A stretch of DNA of 64,000 bases from Myxococcales bacterium (lineage in GTDB: Bacteria > Myxococcota_A > Polyangia > Palsa-1104 > JAEUJZ01): the NCBI GenBank assembly GCA_016794365.1, contig JAEUKB010000085.1:207658-271657 (forward strand), in the 5' to 3' direction. Of this stretch, positions 54,127 through 63,205 are shown in pieces. Under the pieces are notes generated by a model. It was not told the DNA's origin and searched no databases. It saw only the letters and a program-made list of their open reading frames with translations. The translations under genes and the position numbers were made by a program. Position 1 is the stretch's first letter. Every line of letters starts with the position of its first letter.

Positions 54127-55872
54127 GTGGATCGGCATCCCCCTCGCACCACCAGCGACGAAATTGATCTGTACGTTCGCACCTATTTTTCCTTGCTCCG
54201 CAGCTCAGGAGAAGTCCGCGTTCGCGCGTTTGAGGAAGCCCACATTTCTTCCAGCTCCAGCCTGCACGAAGGCTGTCGCGCACCGGAGCCCGATGTTGCG
54301 GCATTTGCGTACAGCGCAGGAAGGCTCCCTTCTTGCATTTTTTCGGTTCACAGAATTGTCTTGGGACAGTCCCACGAACACTTTGAAGCGGCAGGCTTGC
54401 CCGTTCGGGAATGGCAGGCTGTCACCACGCGTGGCCGACGAAGACCGCTGCGCTATGATGGAGGACAGACACTCGCTGCGTTTGTCACCAGCATCAGTGA
54501 CATTGATGATCTGATTCCGATTGTGACTGCGTTTCAGATCGAGTGGAACAAGATGCATGTGCTCCTTTCGCGCAGTCCGCTGGGAAAGCAGCTTGTGCAG
54601 CAGCCCGTCGCAGATGCGGAATCTCCAGCGATTGATCTGGCGGCACTGGGAACCGCTCTGTCTCTGGATGCTGGTGGCGTAAAGACCCTGCAAGCTGCGC
54701 TCGGTGAGTCGCTGCTTTCGGGTCTACGAGAGATCGCGCAGCGAGAACTGGAGCTGAGCGTACGGCTGCTGGTCGGTTCCTATTCACAGTATCAGCGCGC
54801 GGCCCAAAGATGGTGGAGCGGAATCGAGCCGCAGTATCTGCGTCCCAGTCATCCGCGCAGGCCTCCTGTTTACTTTGTGTCGTCGAACTCGCACTCTGTT
54901 GTGAACCTGCTGGGAGGCTACGCACGGCTTCATCGTGATCAGCTCATTCAGTTTGCGCAGAAGCGCAATCCAGAGCAGCTTGCAGAGTCTCTGTCCGAAG
55001 CGATTCAGCGCGGAAACCAGGCCAAAGCAGACAACCTGCTCTACTACCTTTTGCGATCATTTCTGCATGATCCGTTTGGCGCTGCGCATCGCGAAAGTGT
55101 GCGTGATTTCGACGGAGAAAGCGGCATTCAGTCCGTCGAAAGTCCGGGCCGCATCGATGTGAGTGCGCAGCTTGTCCAGATTGGATCGCTCAAGCAAGAT
55201 CGCGTAGATCCTCGGCTGCTTCCGCCCGATATCGCGCGATCCTTTTCACTGCTCTCACGCAGCGATGCAGTGATTGTGAACATCGACTATCCGCTCGGAA
55301 TGGCTGCGTATCACCTGCTGTCACGTCTGGCCCAAGGCGTTGGCGAGCTGCGCGGAATCTACGTGATGGGAAAGGCCGCTACGCTGAACGGTCGCGTCGG
55401 AGATGTCATGGTTTCCTCCGTCGTGCATGATGAACATTCCTTGAACACGTATCTGTTCCGAAACTGCTTTGCATCGGATGCTGTGCAGCCGTATCTGGAA
55501 CACGGAACGGTGCTGGATAACCAAAAAGCGCTGACGGTGCGCAGTGCGTTTTTGCAAAACCGCGCCTACATGGGGAGCTTCTATCACGAAGGCTACACCG
55601 TGCTGGAAATGGAAGCAGGTCCGTATCTGTCCGCGATCTATGAGATCGTCAATCCCAGCCGTCATCCCAAAAACGAGATCGTGCATCTGTCGAACAGCAC
55701 ACCGTTTGAAGTGGGACTCCTTCACTATGCTTCCGATACGCCGTATTCTCGTCGGCAGAGCCTGCTGTCCAAGAGCCTGAGCTACTTCGGTGTAGAGAGC
55801 ACCTACGGCTGCGCCATTGCCATCTTGTCGCGCATTCTCCGCAGTGAGATCGCACGTCTGTCTGGCGCGTAA
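54127..55872 (+). CDS. Protein with nucleoside-phosphorylase-like C-terminal region
   Basis: A 581-aa protein with a GTG start at 54127 placed 6 bases after GGAGG. No signal peptide. The N-terminal 250 residues are mostly helical and unrecognised (AALGTALSLDAGGVKTLQAA, ELELSVRLLVGSYSQYQRAA). The C-terminal 250 residues resemble purine nucleoside/uridine phosphorylases: GIYVMGKAATLNGRVGDVM, VVHDEHSLNTY, and TVLEMEAGPYLSAIYEI with the ExE-like substrate motif. This match is partial and from pattern only. It may belong to a family of unknown function found in Myxococcota. The TAA stop is the first base of the second palindromic element. Confidence 0.72.
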   Translation: MDRHPPRTTSDEIDLYVRTYFSLLRSSGEVRVRAFEEAHISSSSSLHEGCRAPEPDVAAFAYSAGRLPSCIFSVHRIVLGQSHEHFEAAGLPVREWQAVTTRGRRRPLRYDGGQTLAAFVTSISDIDDLIPIVTAFQIEWNKMHVLLSRSPLGKQLVQQPVADAESPAIDLAALGTALSLDAGGVKTLQAALGESLLSGLREIAQRELELSVRLLVGSYSQYQRAAQRWWSGIEPQYLRPSHPRRPPVYFVSSNSHSVVNLLGGYARLHRDQLIQFAQKRNPEQLAESLSEAIQRGNQAKADNLLYYLLRSFLHDPFGAAHRESVRDFDGESGIQSVESPGRIDVSAQLVQIGSLKQDRVDPRLLPPDIARSFSLLSRSDAVIVNIDYPLGMAAYHLLSRLAQGVGELRGIYVMGKAATLNGRVGDVMVSSVVHDEHSLNTYLFRNCFASDAVQPYLEHGTVLDNQKALTVRSAFLQNRAYMGSFYHEGYTVLEMEAGPYLSAIYEIVNPSRHPKNEIVHLSNSTPFEVGLLHYASDTPYSRRQSLLSKSLSYFGVESTYGCAIAILSRILRSEIARLSGA

Positions 55873-55995
55873 GAACGCCGGACAAAATCGTCACGAGGAA
55901 CCCCGGTGGCAAAGAGGAGGACCGGAGCGTACGCAAGTATGTGAGGCCCGACGATGCAGCAAACGGAGTCCGCAATAGGTTTTGTTCGGCGTTCT
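55872..55995. repeat. 124-bp palindromic element, copy 2
   Basis: Same length as the copy at 231-354, 110 of 124 bases identical. The terminal arms (55872-55889 and 55978-55995) still pair at all 18 positions: two pairs changed completely and two became G:U. The internal hairpin CGTAC-GCAA-GTATG keeps its GNRA loop with one G:U. The first base is the last A of the TAA of the gene before it. An ATG at 55996 follows the last base. Confidence 0.87.
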
Positions 55996-56037
55996 ATGTT
56001 CTTGTCTGGTGCAGTGCTGCGGTTCACACTACGGCGC

Positions 56038-57012
56038 ATGCCGATTCATCCGCAGATGCAAGGCTTTCTGGACCTACTCATCGCGTCGCAGCTTCCCCCC
56101 TATGAAGAGTCCACCGTGCAAGGTGCGCGGGACAGAATGGAAGCCGTTGCGATGCTGGAACGCCCAGCGGAGCCAGTTGCCGAAGTCCGCGATCTCAGCG
56201 TCCCTTCTGCGCAGGGAGACATTCCGCTTCGGCTCTATCATCCCCAGCCCGGACAGATCGTTTCTGCGCTGCTGTACTTCCATGGCGGCGGCTGGGTGGT
56301 CGGTAGCATCGCGTCTCATGACAGGCTGTGCAGAGCCATCGCAAATGCTGCGGGCTGTGCCGTGATCTCCGTCGGTTATCGCTTGGCTCCTGAGCACAAG
56401 TTCCCTGCCGCCGTACTCGATGCAGATGCCGCGTTTCAGTATGTCACCGCGCACGCAGCCGAGCTGGGAATCGATGCGCAGCATGTCGCAGTCGGCGGAG
56501 ACAGTGCAGGAGGAAACCTGGCTGCAGTGGTCGCGCTACACGCCAAAGCAGCAGGCGGAGTGCAGCCCAAAGCACAGCTCCTTCTTTATCCCGCGCTTGG
56601 TGGACCTGAAGCAACTTCCTCGAAGGAACAGTTTGCGAACGGATATCTGCTGACCGCTGGTGCGATGAAGTGGTTTTCCAGTCACTACGTACGGACGAAG
56701 CAAGATCTCTTCGATCCCGATGTCGCTCCCAGCCTGGCTGCCGATCATCGCAACCTGCCAAGTACCTACATTCTGACCGCAGAATTTGATCCGCTACGCG
56801 ATGAAGGGGAAGCCTACGCAGAGCTGCTCTATCGCGCCAAAGTTCCGGTGACGCTCCGGCGCTGGGATGGCATGATTCATGGCTTTTTGCAGCTCACCGC
56901 AATGGTGCCAGTAGCGCGTCTGGCCATCGATGAACTGGCAAGCTGGCTTAGGACGACACTCCTCCGCGTCGCGGTTCCCAAAGCCGCTGCCAGCGATCGC
57001 ACGGCACAATAA
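56038..57012 (+). CDS. Alpha/beta hydrolase, hormone-sensitive-lipase (HSL) family
   Basis: About 324 aa from the ATG at 56038 (MPIHPQMQGFLDLL), or 14 residues longer from the ATG at 55996. Oxyanion motif YFHGGGWVVGS, RLAPEHKFPAA, nucleophile elbow GDSAGGNLA, Asp in AEFDPLRDEGEAYA, and His in GMIHGFLQLT. The family hydrolyses short-chain esters and lactones in the cytoplasm. The stop codon lies in the first of two hairpin repeats. The 5' end is preceded directly by palindromic element copy 2. Confidence 0.9.
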   Translation: MPIHPQMQGFLDLLIASQLPPYEESTVQGARDRMEAVAMLERPAEPVAEVRDLSVPSAQGDIPLRLYHPQPGQIVSALLYFHGGGWVVGSIASHDRLCRAIANAAGCAVISVGYRLAPEHKFPAAVLDADAAFQYVTAHAAELGIDAQHVAVGGDSAGGNLAAVVALHAKAAGGVQPKAQLLLYPALGGPEATSSKEQFANGYLLTAGAMKWFSSHYVRTKQDLFDPDVAPSLAADHRNLPSTYILTAEFDPLRDEGEAYAELLYRAKVPVTLRRWDGMIHGFLQLTAMVPVARLAIDELASWLRTTLLRVAVPKAAASDRTAQ

Positions 57013-57084
57013 GAAGCATTTCATACGCCTCTTATTTGTCCTCGTTGCGGCTCACAATAAGAGGCATTTCATACGTCTCTTATT
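57008..57084. repeat. Two direct copies of a 29-bp hairpin sequence
   Basis: AATAAGAAGCATTTCATACG plus CCTCTTATT (57008-57036), and AATAAGAGGCATTTCATACG plus TCTCTTATT (57056-57084), 48 bases apart. Each forms a hairpin AATAAGAN/NTCTTATT with a loop of about 13 bases. The first overlaps the stop of the hydrolase gene. They may act as paired terminators. Confidence 0.75.
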
Positions 57085-57119
57085 GCTTGATGCGCTGTCC
57101 GAAACGACAACTTGGCTGG

Positions 57120-58118
57120 TTAGGAACTGCGTGACGCGAACTTGGGACCGGACTTAGACGGGGTCGTATTTTCGCTGGTCGCACCGGACGTGGCCGACGG
57201 ACTAGACGATGCAGGAACCGGCACGCGATCTCCCTGATTGCTACGAACCGGAGGCGTCATCGGAACGGTCGAAGCGCTGCCTTCGGAAGACTCGACCGCG
57301 TTGCGCAGCGGAGGAATCGGCGGGTTGTGACTGCCACCGCGTCCGCGATGAATCAGTGCCGCAGCGACGATGTTGTCCGTCGGCAGCATGTATCCCATCG
57401 AGACATCAGGACACAGCGCTTGCTGCTCTGCTGCCGTCAGGGACAGACCCGGAATCGGCTTGAAGTTGTGAATGTTGGCGATGATCAGCGGATAGCTTGC
57501 GCCTCGGTTGGCATTGGTACGCCAGTAGGCTTCGGCCTGCTCGGCGGAAAACCCGCAAAACTGACGCAGCGCCAGCGCCGACACCATTCCCGCATAGTGC
57601 AGTCCGTTCCAGCAGTGAACCAGCACCGGACCTTTTTCGGGATTGCGAACGCTATCGAGCACATCGCGAAAGATATTGGGCAGCGTACGCAGACGCGCCG
57701 ATGGAGCCGAGCGCCACTCAATCGAGCGCTGCGACCCTTCGAGCTGACAGCTACGAACGTCGCGTCCCGTGCGCAGCATGCTGGCGTTGCGCGGCCCGGT
57801 CTGGGTGGTGTGCTCGCCGTACAGCGAATAGACACGCTTCCAGCCTCGCTCACACAGGTGCGACAGCGCCGCCTCACTCGGCGTTCCCGAGCGATACATT
57901 GCGCCACGCAGCACAGGCCGAAGCCGAGGCAGATGATCGAGCGGCTCTACCGTCACCGTCGGCTCGCTGCGACTTGCCCGAGCATCACGCGACCCACCGT
58001 GGAGCCCCGTGTCCCCGAGTGCCACACGCTGCTGTGCAGAGACGTTTCCCTCGAAAAGCCCCAGCACAGCGCCAAAGATGGTTGCCCCCCAGCGGATGAT
58101 GTTGACGTGGGTTTTCAT
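57120..58118 (-). CDS. Exported tyrosine-phosphatase-like protein, catalytic Arg lost
   Basis: About 332 aa from the ATG at 58118, with GGGAG 5 bases before it. The signal peptide is WGATIFGAVLGLFEGNVSA. The phosphatase-like domain (about 55-230) has GAMYRSGTPSEAALSHLCE and the P-loop PVLVHCWNGLHYAG. The catalytic Cys is present, but the Arg of CX5R is Tyr, so it is probably a pseudophosphatase. The C-terminal 90 residues are Ser/Pro/Thr-rich. A candidate promoter stands upstream. Confidence 0.75.
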   Translation of the reverse strand: MKTHVNIIRWGATIFGAVLGLFEGNVSAQQRVALGDTGLHGGSRDARASRSEPTVTVEPLDHLPRLRPVLRGAMYRSGTPSEAALSHLCERGWKRVYSLYGEHTTQTGPRNASMLRTGRDVRSCQLEGSQRSIEWRSAPSARLRTLPNIFRDVLDSVRNPEKGPVLVHCWNGLHYAGMVSALALRQFCGFSAEQAEAYWRTNANRGASYPLIIANIHNFKPIPGLSLTAAEQQALCPDVSMGYMLPTDNIVAAALIHRGRGGSHNPPIPPLRNAVESSEGSASTVPMTPPVRSNQGDRVPVPASSSPSATSGATSENTTPSKSGPKFASRSS

Positions 58119-58151
58119 TGGCTCCCGACGAGAAAGGATGACAATGCGCAG

Positions 58152-58157
58152 ATTATA
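58152..58157 (-). promoter_or_regulatory. Candidate -10 box for the pseudophosphatase gene
   Basis: On the minus strand TATAAT stands about 35 bases before the ATG. The upstream 60 bases are A/T-rich. No good -35 is visible at 16-18 bases, so the match rests on the -10 alone. Confidence 0.35.
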
Positions 58158-58354
58158 CAGAGATTTTTTTGCATCTGTAGCCACAAAAAATACTTCCAAT
58201 TTTAGTTATATAAAATCGACAGCCGGAGCGCTCGTCACACGCTGGGCAGTCGTCGGCGCTGAGCGTGACGAAGCGCGACCCAAGAGCGATGTGTGACCGA
58301 ACAGTGAAAGCGTCGGACGCAAGACACACTGTCGCCCGACGCAAGCTGCCAGCG

Positions 58355-61300
58355 CTAGTCCGACGAAAACTGACCACCGGCGAACGGCAAGCCATTGCGC
58401 TGACACAGATCGACCAGCGTGCGACGCGCATCCGGCGACTTGAGGTTGCGATACGCCGTGGTCGCCAGCGCAGCTTGACGGTTTGAACACGCCGCTCCAC
58501 CGACGAAGCGCCAGGCATTGGCTGCGTCTTCGCCGCCACGTCGCGTCACCCCGAGCGCCATCGCCAGCGCCTGCTGTCGGTCGCCGCGAATGTAGGCTTG
58601 CTGTGCGTCGCGAAGCATCGCCTGACCTTCCGGGGTCGCTGCTGCCGACGCAACCGGCTTGACCGCTGCCTGCACGGGCTTGACCGCAACTTGCACGGGC
58701 TTGACCGCAACTTGCACGGGCTTGACCGCTGGTGCCACCGGCTTGACCGCAACTTGCACCGGCTTGACTGGCACCGTCGGCTTCACTTCGGGCTTTATCG
58801 CAGCCACAACCTTCGCTTCGGGCTTCACTGGCACCGTCGGCTTCACTTCGGGCTTTGCCGCAGCCACAACCTTCGCTTCGGGCTTCACCGGCACCGTCGG
58901 CTTCACTTCGGGCTTTATCGCTGCCACAACCTTCGCTTCGGGCTTCACCGGCACCGTCGGCTTCACTTCGGGCTGTACCGCAGCCACCGGCTTGAGATCC
59001 GTCTTCGCAGCTGCGACGGGAACTGTCTTTGCAGGCTCGACCTTCGCGAACAGTGGCTTCGGTGTCAAGCTCGCTGGTTCGTCCGTCTTGACCGCCGCTG
59101 GCTTGAGCAGGGAGGGCCGCTGCGCTGGCTTTTCCAGCCCGTCTTTTTCGCCTGGCGTCGTCTTGGCCACGACCGTCGGCTTTTCATCTTCCGGTTTGAC
59201 CACCTTCACCGTCGCGGTTCCCGGCTGAGCCTTGCCCGCTTCAGGCTTGACCTTGCTCGGCGGTGTTTCACCGGGCTTGACCGGAATGATCGGTGTTGCC
59301 ACAAACGGCTCATCCGACGGCTCGGGCGGACGCGTCACTGTCGGTGGCACACTGGGACCGTCGCGACGAACCGAGGGATCGTTGGTCGCCGTGGTCGGCT
59401 TCCGCGTCGCGTTCACCAGATACGTTCCCAGTCCAATGCCCCCCGCGAGCACCAGCACGCCAAAGCCCACCATCAGCGGCCACTGACGCTGCTGCGAATT
59501 TGGCTGCGGCACCGGCTGAATCACCGGATTGGGAGTCCGCGCATTGGTCGCTTCTGCCGTCACGGCACGAACGCGCTCGGTGTCGATCGCGTACTCGGCC
59601 AGCTCGCCAGGACTCCGGCCCGGTGGTGGCTGAAGGTCTTCATCGAGGACCGCAGGCCGATTGAGCGGCGGCGGCAACGTCCGAGTGAGGCCCGGCATCG
59701 GCGGGTTGGTGTTCCGCAGCCCAGCCGCAGGCGCAGCGACGCCCGGATTGGTGGTGCGCAGTCCCGCTGCCACCGGCTGTGGCCCCGTTGTTCGCACCGG
59801 CGACGGCTTGGCCGGAGAAGTCATCGGCGGCGCTTGACCACCAAACAGCCCCGGATTGGTCCGCGTCAGCGACGGATTGATGGGCGGATTGGTGCGCGAC
59901 AGCGGTGCCATCACCGGCATCTGCGGTGAGCTCTGACGCATGCCCGGCGCGATCAGCCCCGGATTGGTCCTCGTCAGGTTCGCCGGAATGCCCGGCAGCG
60001 AGCCACGCGTCACCATGCCCGGCAGCGCGGGCGCATCGAACTCCAGCGCACGACAGAACTCTGCCACCGACGGGAATCGATCGTTTGGATTGGGCGCAAC
60101 CGCGCGCAGCAGCACCGCTTTGAGCGGCGGCGGCGCATCCAGGCTCTCGATCAGCCCGGCCCGATCCATCACCATCTGCGGCGTCAGCTCTTTGCCGTAC
60201 AGCGCATACAGCGCGCACATACCCAGCGAGTACACGTCGGCGCGCGCATCGCCCAGATGACCGCCTGCTTGCTCTTCGGGAGCCATGTACACCGTGCGAT
60301 CAATGCGGCTGTCTTGTCGCAGCGTCGCATCGGCAGGCCAGACCATCGCAAAGTCCGTCAGACGCGCATGTCCCGCCGCGTCGAACAAGATGTTGGTCGG
60401 CTTGATGTCACGGTGAAAGACCTTCTTATCGTGGGCATAGCTGAGCGCCGCACCGAGTCGCTGGAGCGTCCGCATCAGCTGCATCCGCGTCAGCTTGCCG
60501 CCTTGAACCCACTGACGGAGGTTCCCGCCCGCTTGCAGCTCCAGCACGACGTAGTGCGTGCCGTTTTCCTCACGCGGCTTGTTCAGCACACCGACGACCG
60601 TTGGGTGCGAAAGCCCGGACATCTGCTGTGCGCTACGCCAGAATCTCTCGACGAGCTGCGGGTTGTCAGCGGCGGCACCGTGCAGGATCTTCAGCGCCAC
60701 TTGCTCGTCTTTGATGCGATCGTAGGCATTCCACATCGTCGCCACCGCGCCCTGACCGATCTCGCTGGTCAAGAAGTAGCGGTTGGCCAAGACCAGGCCG
60801 ATTCCGACTTGCAGCGACGCAGTGCTCGCTGGCTTGAAGGCATCAGCGGGCTCGCTCGGCTTGGCTTCAGTAGCGGGCTCAGGCTGCTGCATCGACGCCA
60901 TCAAGCTGGCCGGAACCTCGGCTTTCAGCGTCGGTGGCGGCGGACCCATGGCCGCAAGCGGCGGTGGCGGTGGCGCTGACGCAATCTGCGGTGGCGGCGG
61001 AGGCGGAGGCGGAGGCGGTGGACTGACCACCACGGGAGCCGACGAAGCAGCCATCATTTCTACCGAAAGTGGCGAAATCGACTCGGTGGAGCTGTTCGAG
61101 TACGCCTCGGGCCGCGTCTCTCTTCGCTTCTGCGCCCAGTCTTTCAGACGATCACGCAGCATGCTCCGCTCGACGTGAGCCAAGAGCAGATCGGTCTTTT
61201 CAGCCCGCGACAAAGGACTATTGAACAGCCGTGCGACGTGCGGAAAGTAAGAGCTACAGAACAGATCCAGCTCGGCGGACAGCATGATCTGTGCATCGAT

Positions 61301-63205
61301 CTGCTGGCGCAGCTCTTGGGTTTCCGATCGCGGTGTCACCGTCTGCATCTGCGTCGGATGATCGTCGATGTCGTCGCTGACTTTGCCACTGTGCGCCATG
61401 CTGAGCGGCGGCGGCGCGGTCTTGGCAAGCTGCGTGGCGTCGCTAGCCTGTGGACCCAGCGTCGAAGCCGGACCCGAGATCATGCCCGGAAGCGCACTCG
61501 CAGCCGCGCCAATGCTCGGATACGTCGGCGTGCGCTGGCTCGGAACGGGCGGCGTCATCGCCGGGTTGTACAGCGGCGTCTTGTTGCTGGCCGCTTCGGG
61601 AGAATCGGGAACGCTCGCTGGCACAGCAGGCATGCTTCCCGTCGCCATTGGATAGCGCGGGGTGCTGCTACTTGGCGGCGAGCTGGGCAGCGTCATCCCG
61701 GCATACGTCGGGGTTCTCTCGCTGGGAGACTGGTGGTTTGTCGCGCTACCCACATACGCGGGCGTTCGCTGGCTGGGCGACGGTACGCTCTGTCCAAGCG
61801 AAGCAGAATACGTCGGAGTCTGCGTGCTGGTCGTCTGTGCAGCGAGTCCATACGTCGGGGTCTTGCTGCTCTGCGGGCCTGGCGATGAAGCCGCTGCATT
61901 CGTCGAAACAACACCATACGTCGGCGTGCGTGTGCTGGCTGGCGGTGCATCGGCGGCCAGAGGCTGCGGCGCAGGCGTCGATGCAGCAGGCGCAATCGGC
62001 AGCGGCTCTTCATCAAACTGCGGTCGTGCGGGCAGCGGCTTCGGCGGCGGCGGCTCGCTCAGCACCAAAAAGCCAGAGTCTTCGTCGGGATTGACCTGAA
62101 TGGCGTCGGCGTCCAGCTCTTCCCGCATGCCTTGCGCCTGCGTGTCACCCGCTTCTTCGCGAGAGATCGCCGACACTTGCACCGTTTTACGCTGTCCAAC
62201 AGGAGCCGGAAACGCCAGTGGTCCGCCACGTCCGAACACCCGCTCGTAAATCATCGAACGGAAGGGCAGATCTTCTTCGCACAGGCCAGTCAGCGTCAGG
62301 TTCGTCAGCATCTCCTCGGAGATGGACTGGCCCCGACAGAGCCGATTGAACGCATCCAGCAGATCTTGATCGCTACTAAAGGTACGAAACAGGTTGGCAA
62401 AGTGTTCGATCTGCGGGGCTCTTTCGATCAAGTCATCGACAGCGCGATCGACATCAACGGTATCCACCGTCGAACCTTTGATGACCGCGTCTTCCCACAG
62501 CGAAGACAGCACCTGCTGACACAGAAACGGAAGGCCTCCGCTGTGATGGGTCAGACGACTCCCGACATCGCTGCTCACTGTCGCGCCTGCCGTCGATAAA
62601 TGCCAGCTCAGCGCGTCCACTTGCTCTGCGTTAAAGGGTCGAAGCTGAATCTCTGCGCCCACGCCAAATGGAGCTTGCAGATGAATGGGAATCAAGCGAC
62701 GCCCCGATACCGCACCAGCCAAGATGACCTGAAGCCGTGAAAACTCTTCGTTTTCATTGCGAATGTTGTAAAGGAGCCGCAGCTTCCCAAACACCGCATC
62801 GCTCAGCTCGGGCCGATCCAGCACTTCGCAGTTATCGAGAAAGATCACCAGCCGCTGCGGAAATGTTCCCATCCACGCCAGGATTGAGTCCTCTGGATTA
62901 TCGGGAAGGATCTCGCGCTGATCGAAGTCACCTTCTCGGGCAATCGCGCCGAGCAGCTCTCCCATAAACTGGGTGGAATTGCCCAGCCGGAGCCGCGACA
63001 GATCGACGGACAGAACACAAAATCCTGCCTGGTCGAGCGAGTCGATGGTGTGCTTGATGAGGCTCGTCTTACCACTCTCGGGTGGTGCGGTAAGAAGCGG
63101 AAAGCGCCGATTGTCAGATAGCTCGCGGCGCAGACGGATGTCGGCCTCTCGCTCGACGTACACACCGCCCATTCCGGCGGTGCGATAAGGGTTCTTCGAC
63201 GTCAC
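58355..63205 (-). CDS. AAA / effector-associated-like / Ser-Thr kinase membrane protein
   Basis: About 1616 aa from a GTG at 63205, with AGGAG 9 bases before it. Order: AAA module (about 1-330; Walker A APPESGKTS, Walker B RLVIFLDNCEVL); Pro/Ser/Thr linker with TPTY repeats (about 340-610); a 65-residue helical domain (ELDLFCSSYFPHVARLFNSP, SRAEKTDLLLAHVERSMLRD) like effector-associated domains; poly-Pro; kinase (about 805-1055; ALKIL, HRDIKPTNIL, DFAMV with Ala for Gly, YMAPEEQ); linker with TRTNPG repeats; membrane helix (about 1240-1265, WPLMVGFGVLVLAGGIGLGT); Lys/Pro repeats (about 1400-1520); and a TPR-like end (AWRFVGGAACSNRQAALATT ... CQRNGLPF) common in myxobacterial kinases. Confidence 0.88.
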   Translation of the reverse strand: MTSKNPYRTAGMGGVYVEREADIRLRRELSDNRRFPLLTAPPESGKTSLIKHTIDSLDQAGFCVLSVDLSRLRLGNSTQFMGELLGAIAREGDFDQREILPDNPEDSILAWMGTFPQRLVIFLDNCEVLDRPELSDAVFGKLRLLYNIRNENEEFSRLQVILAGAVSGRRLIPIHLQAPFGVGAEIQLRPFNAEQVDALSWHLSTAGATVSSDVGSRLTHHSGGLPFLCQQVLSSLWEDAVIKGSTVDTVDVDRAVDDLIERAPQIEHFANLFRTFSSDQDLLDAFNRLCRGQSISEEMLTNLTLTGLCEEDLPFRSMIYERVFGRGGPLAFPAPVGQRKTVQVSAISREEAGDTQAQGMREELDADAIQVNPDEDSGFLVLSEPPPPKPLPARPQFDEEPLPIAPAASTPAPQPLAADAPPASTRTPTYGVVSTNAAASSPGPQSSKTPTYGLAAQTTSTQTPTYSASLGQSVPSPSQRTPAYVGSATNHQSPSERTPTYAGMTLPSSPPSSSTPRYPMATGSMPAVPASVPDSPEAASNKTPLYNPAMTPPVPSQRTPTYPSIGAAASALPGMISGPASTLGPQASDATQLAKTAPPPLSMAHSGKVSDDIDDHPTQMQTVTPRSETQELRQQIDAQIMLSAELDLFCSSYFPHVARLFNSPLSRAEKTDLLLAHVERSMLRDRLKDWAQKRRETRPEAYSNSSTESISPLSVEMMAASSAPVVVSPPPPPPPPPPPQIASAPPPPPLAAMGPPPPTLKAEVPASLMASMQQPEPATEAKPSEPADAFKPASTASLQVGIGLVLANRYFLTSEIGQGAVATMWNAYDRIKDEQVALKILHGAAADNPQLVERFWRSAQQMSGLSHPTVVGVLNKPREENGTHYVVLELQAGGNLRQWVQGGKLTRMQLMRTLQRLGAALSYAHDKKVFHRDIKPTNILFDAAGHARLTDFAMVWPADATLRQDSRIDRTVYMAPEEQAGGHLGDARADVYSLGMCALYALYGKELTPQMVMDRAGLIESLDAPPPLKAVLLRAVAPNPNDRFPSVAEFCRALEFDAPALPGMVTRGSLPGIPANLTRTNPGLIAPGMRQSSPQMPVMAPLSRTNPPINPSLTRTNPGLFGGQAPPMTSPAKPSPVRTTGPQPVAAGLRTTNPGVAAPAAGLRNTNPPMPGLTRTLPPPLNRPAVLDEDLQPPPGRSPGELAEYAIDTERVRAVTAEATNARTPNPVIQPVPQPNSQQRQWPLMVGFGVLVLAGGIGLGTYLVNATRKPTTATNDPSVRRDGPSVPPTVTRPPEPSDEPFVATPIIPVKPGETPPSKVKPEAGKAQPGTATVKVVKPEDEKPTVVAKTTPGEKDGLEKPAQRPSLLKPAAVKTDEPASLTPKPLFAKVEPAKTVPVAAAKTDLKPVAAVQPEVKPTVPVKPEAKVVAAIKPEVKPTVPVKPEAKVVAAAKPEVKPTVPVKPEAKVVAAIKPEVKPTVPVKPVQVAVKPVAPAVKPVQVAVKPVQVAVKPVQAAVKPVASAAATPEGQAMLRDAQQAYIRGDRQQALAMALGVTRRGGEDAANAWRFVGGAACSNRQAALATTAYRNLKSPDARRTLVDLCQRNGLPFAGGQFSSD
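58655..58975. repeat. Tandem repeats encoding Lys/Pro segments
   Basis: A run of 21-24-bp units (about 58655-58760, coding KPVQVAV) is followed by 60-bp units (about 58765-58975, coding KPEVKPTVPVKPEAKVVAA plus one residue). All are multiples of 3, so copy number can change without frameshift. The segment lies outside the membrane helix of the kinase. Confidence 0.88.

Noticed and set aside
58598..59929. His/Arg/Leu-rich plus-strand frame opposite the giant kinase
   Set aside because: Composition comes from the Lys/Pro repeats read backwards; no ribosome-binding site.
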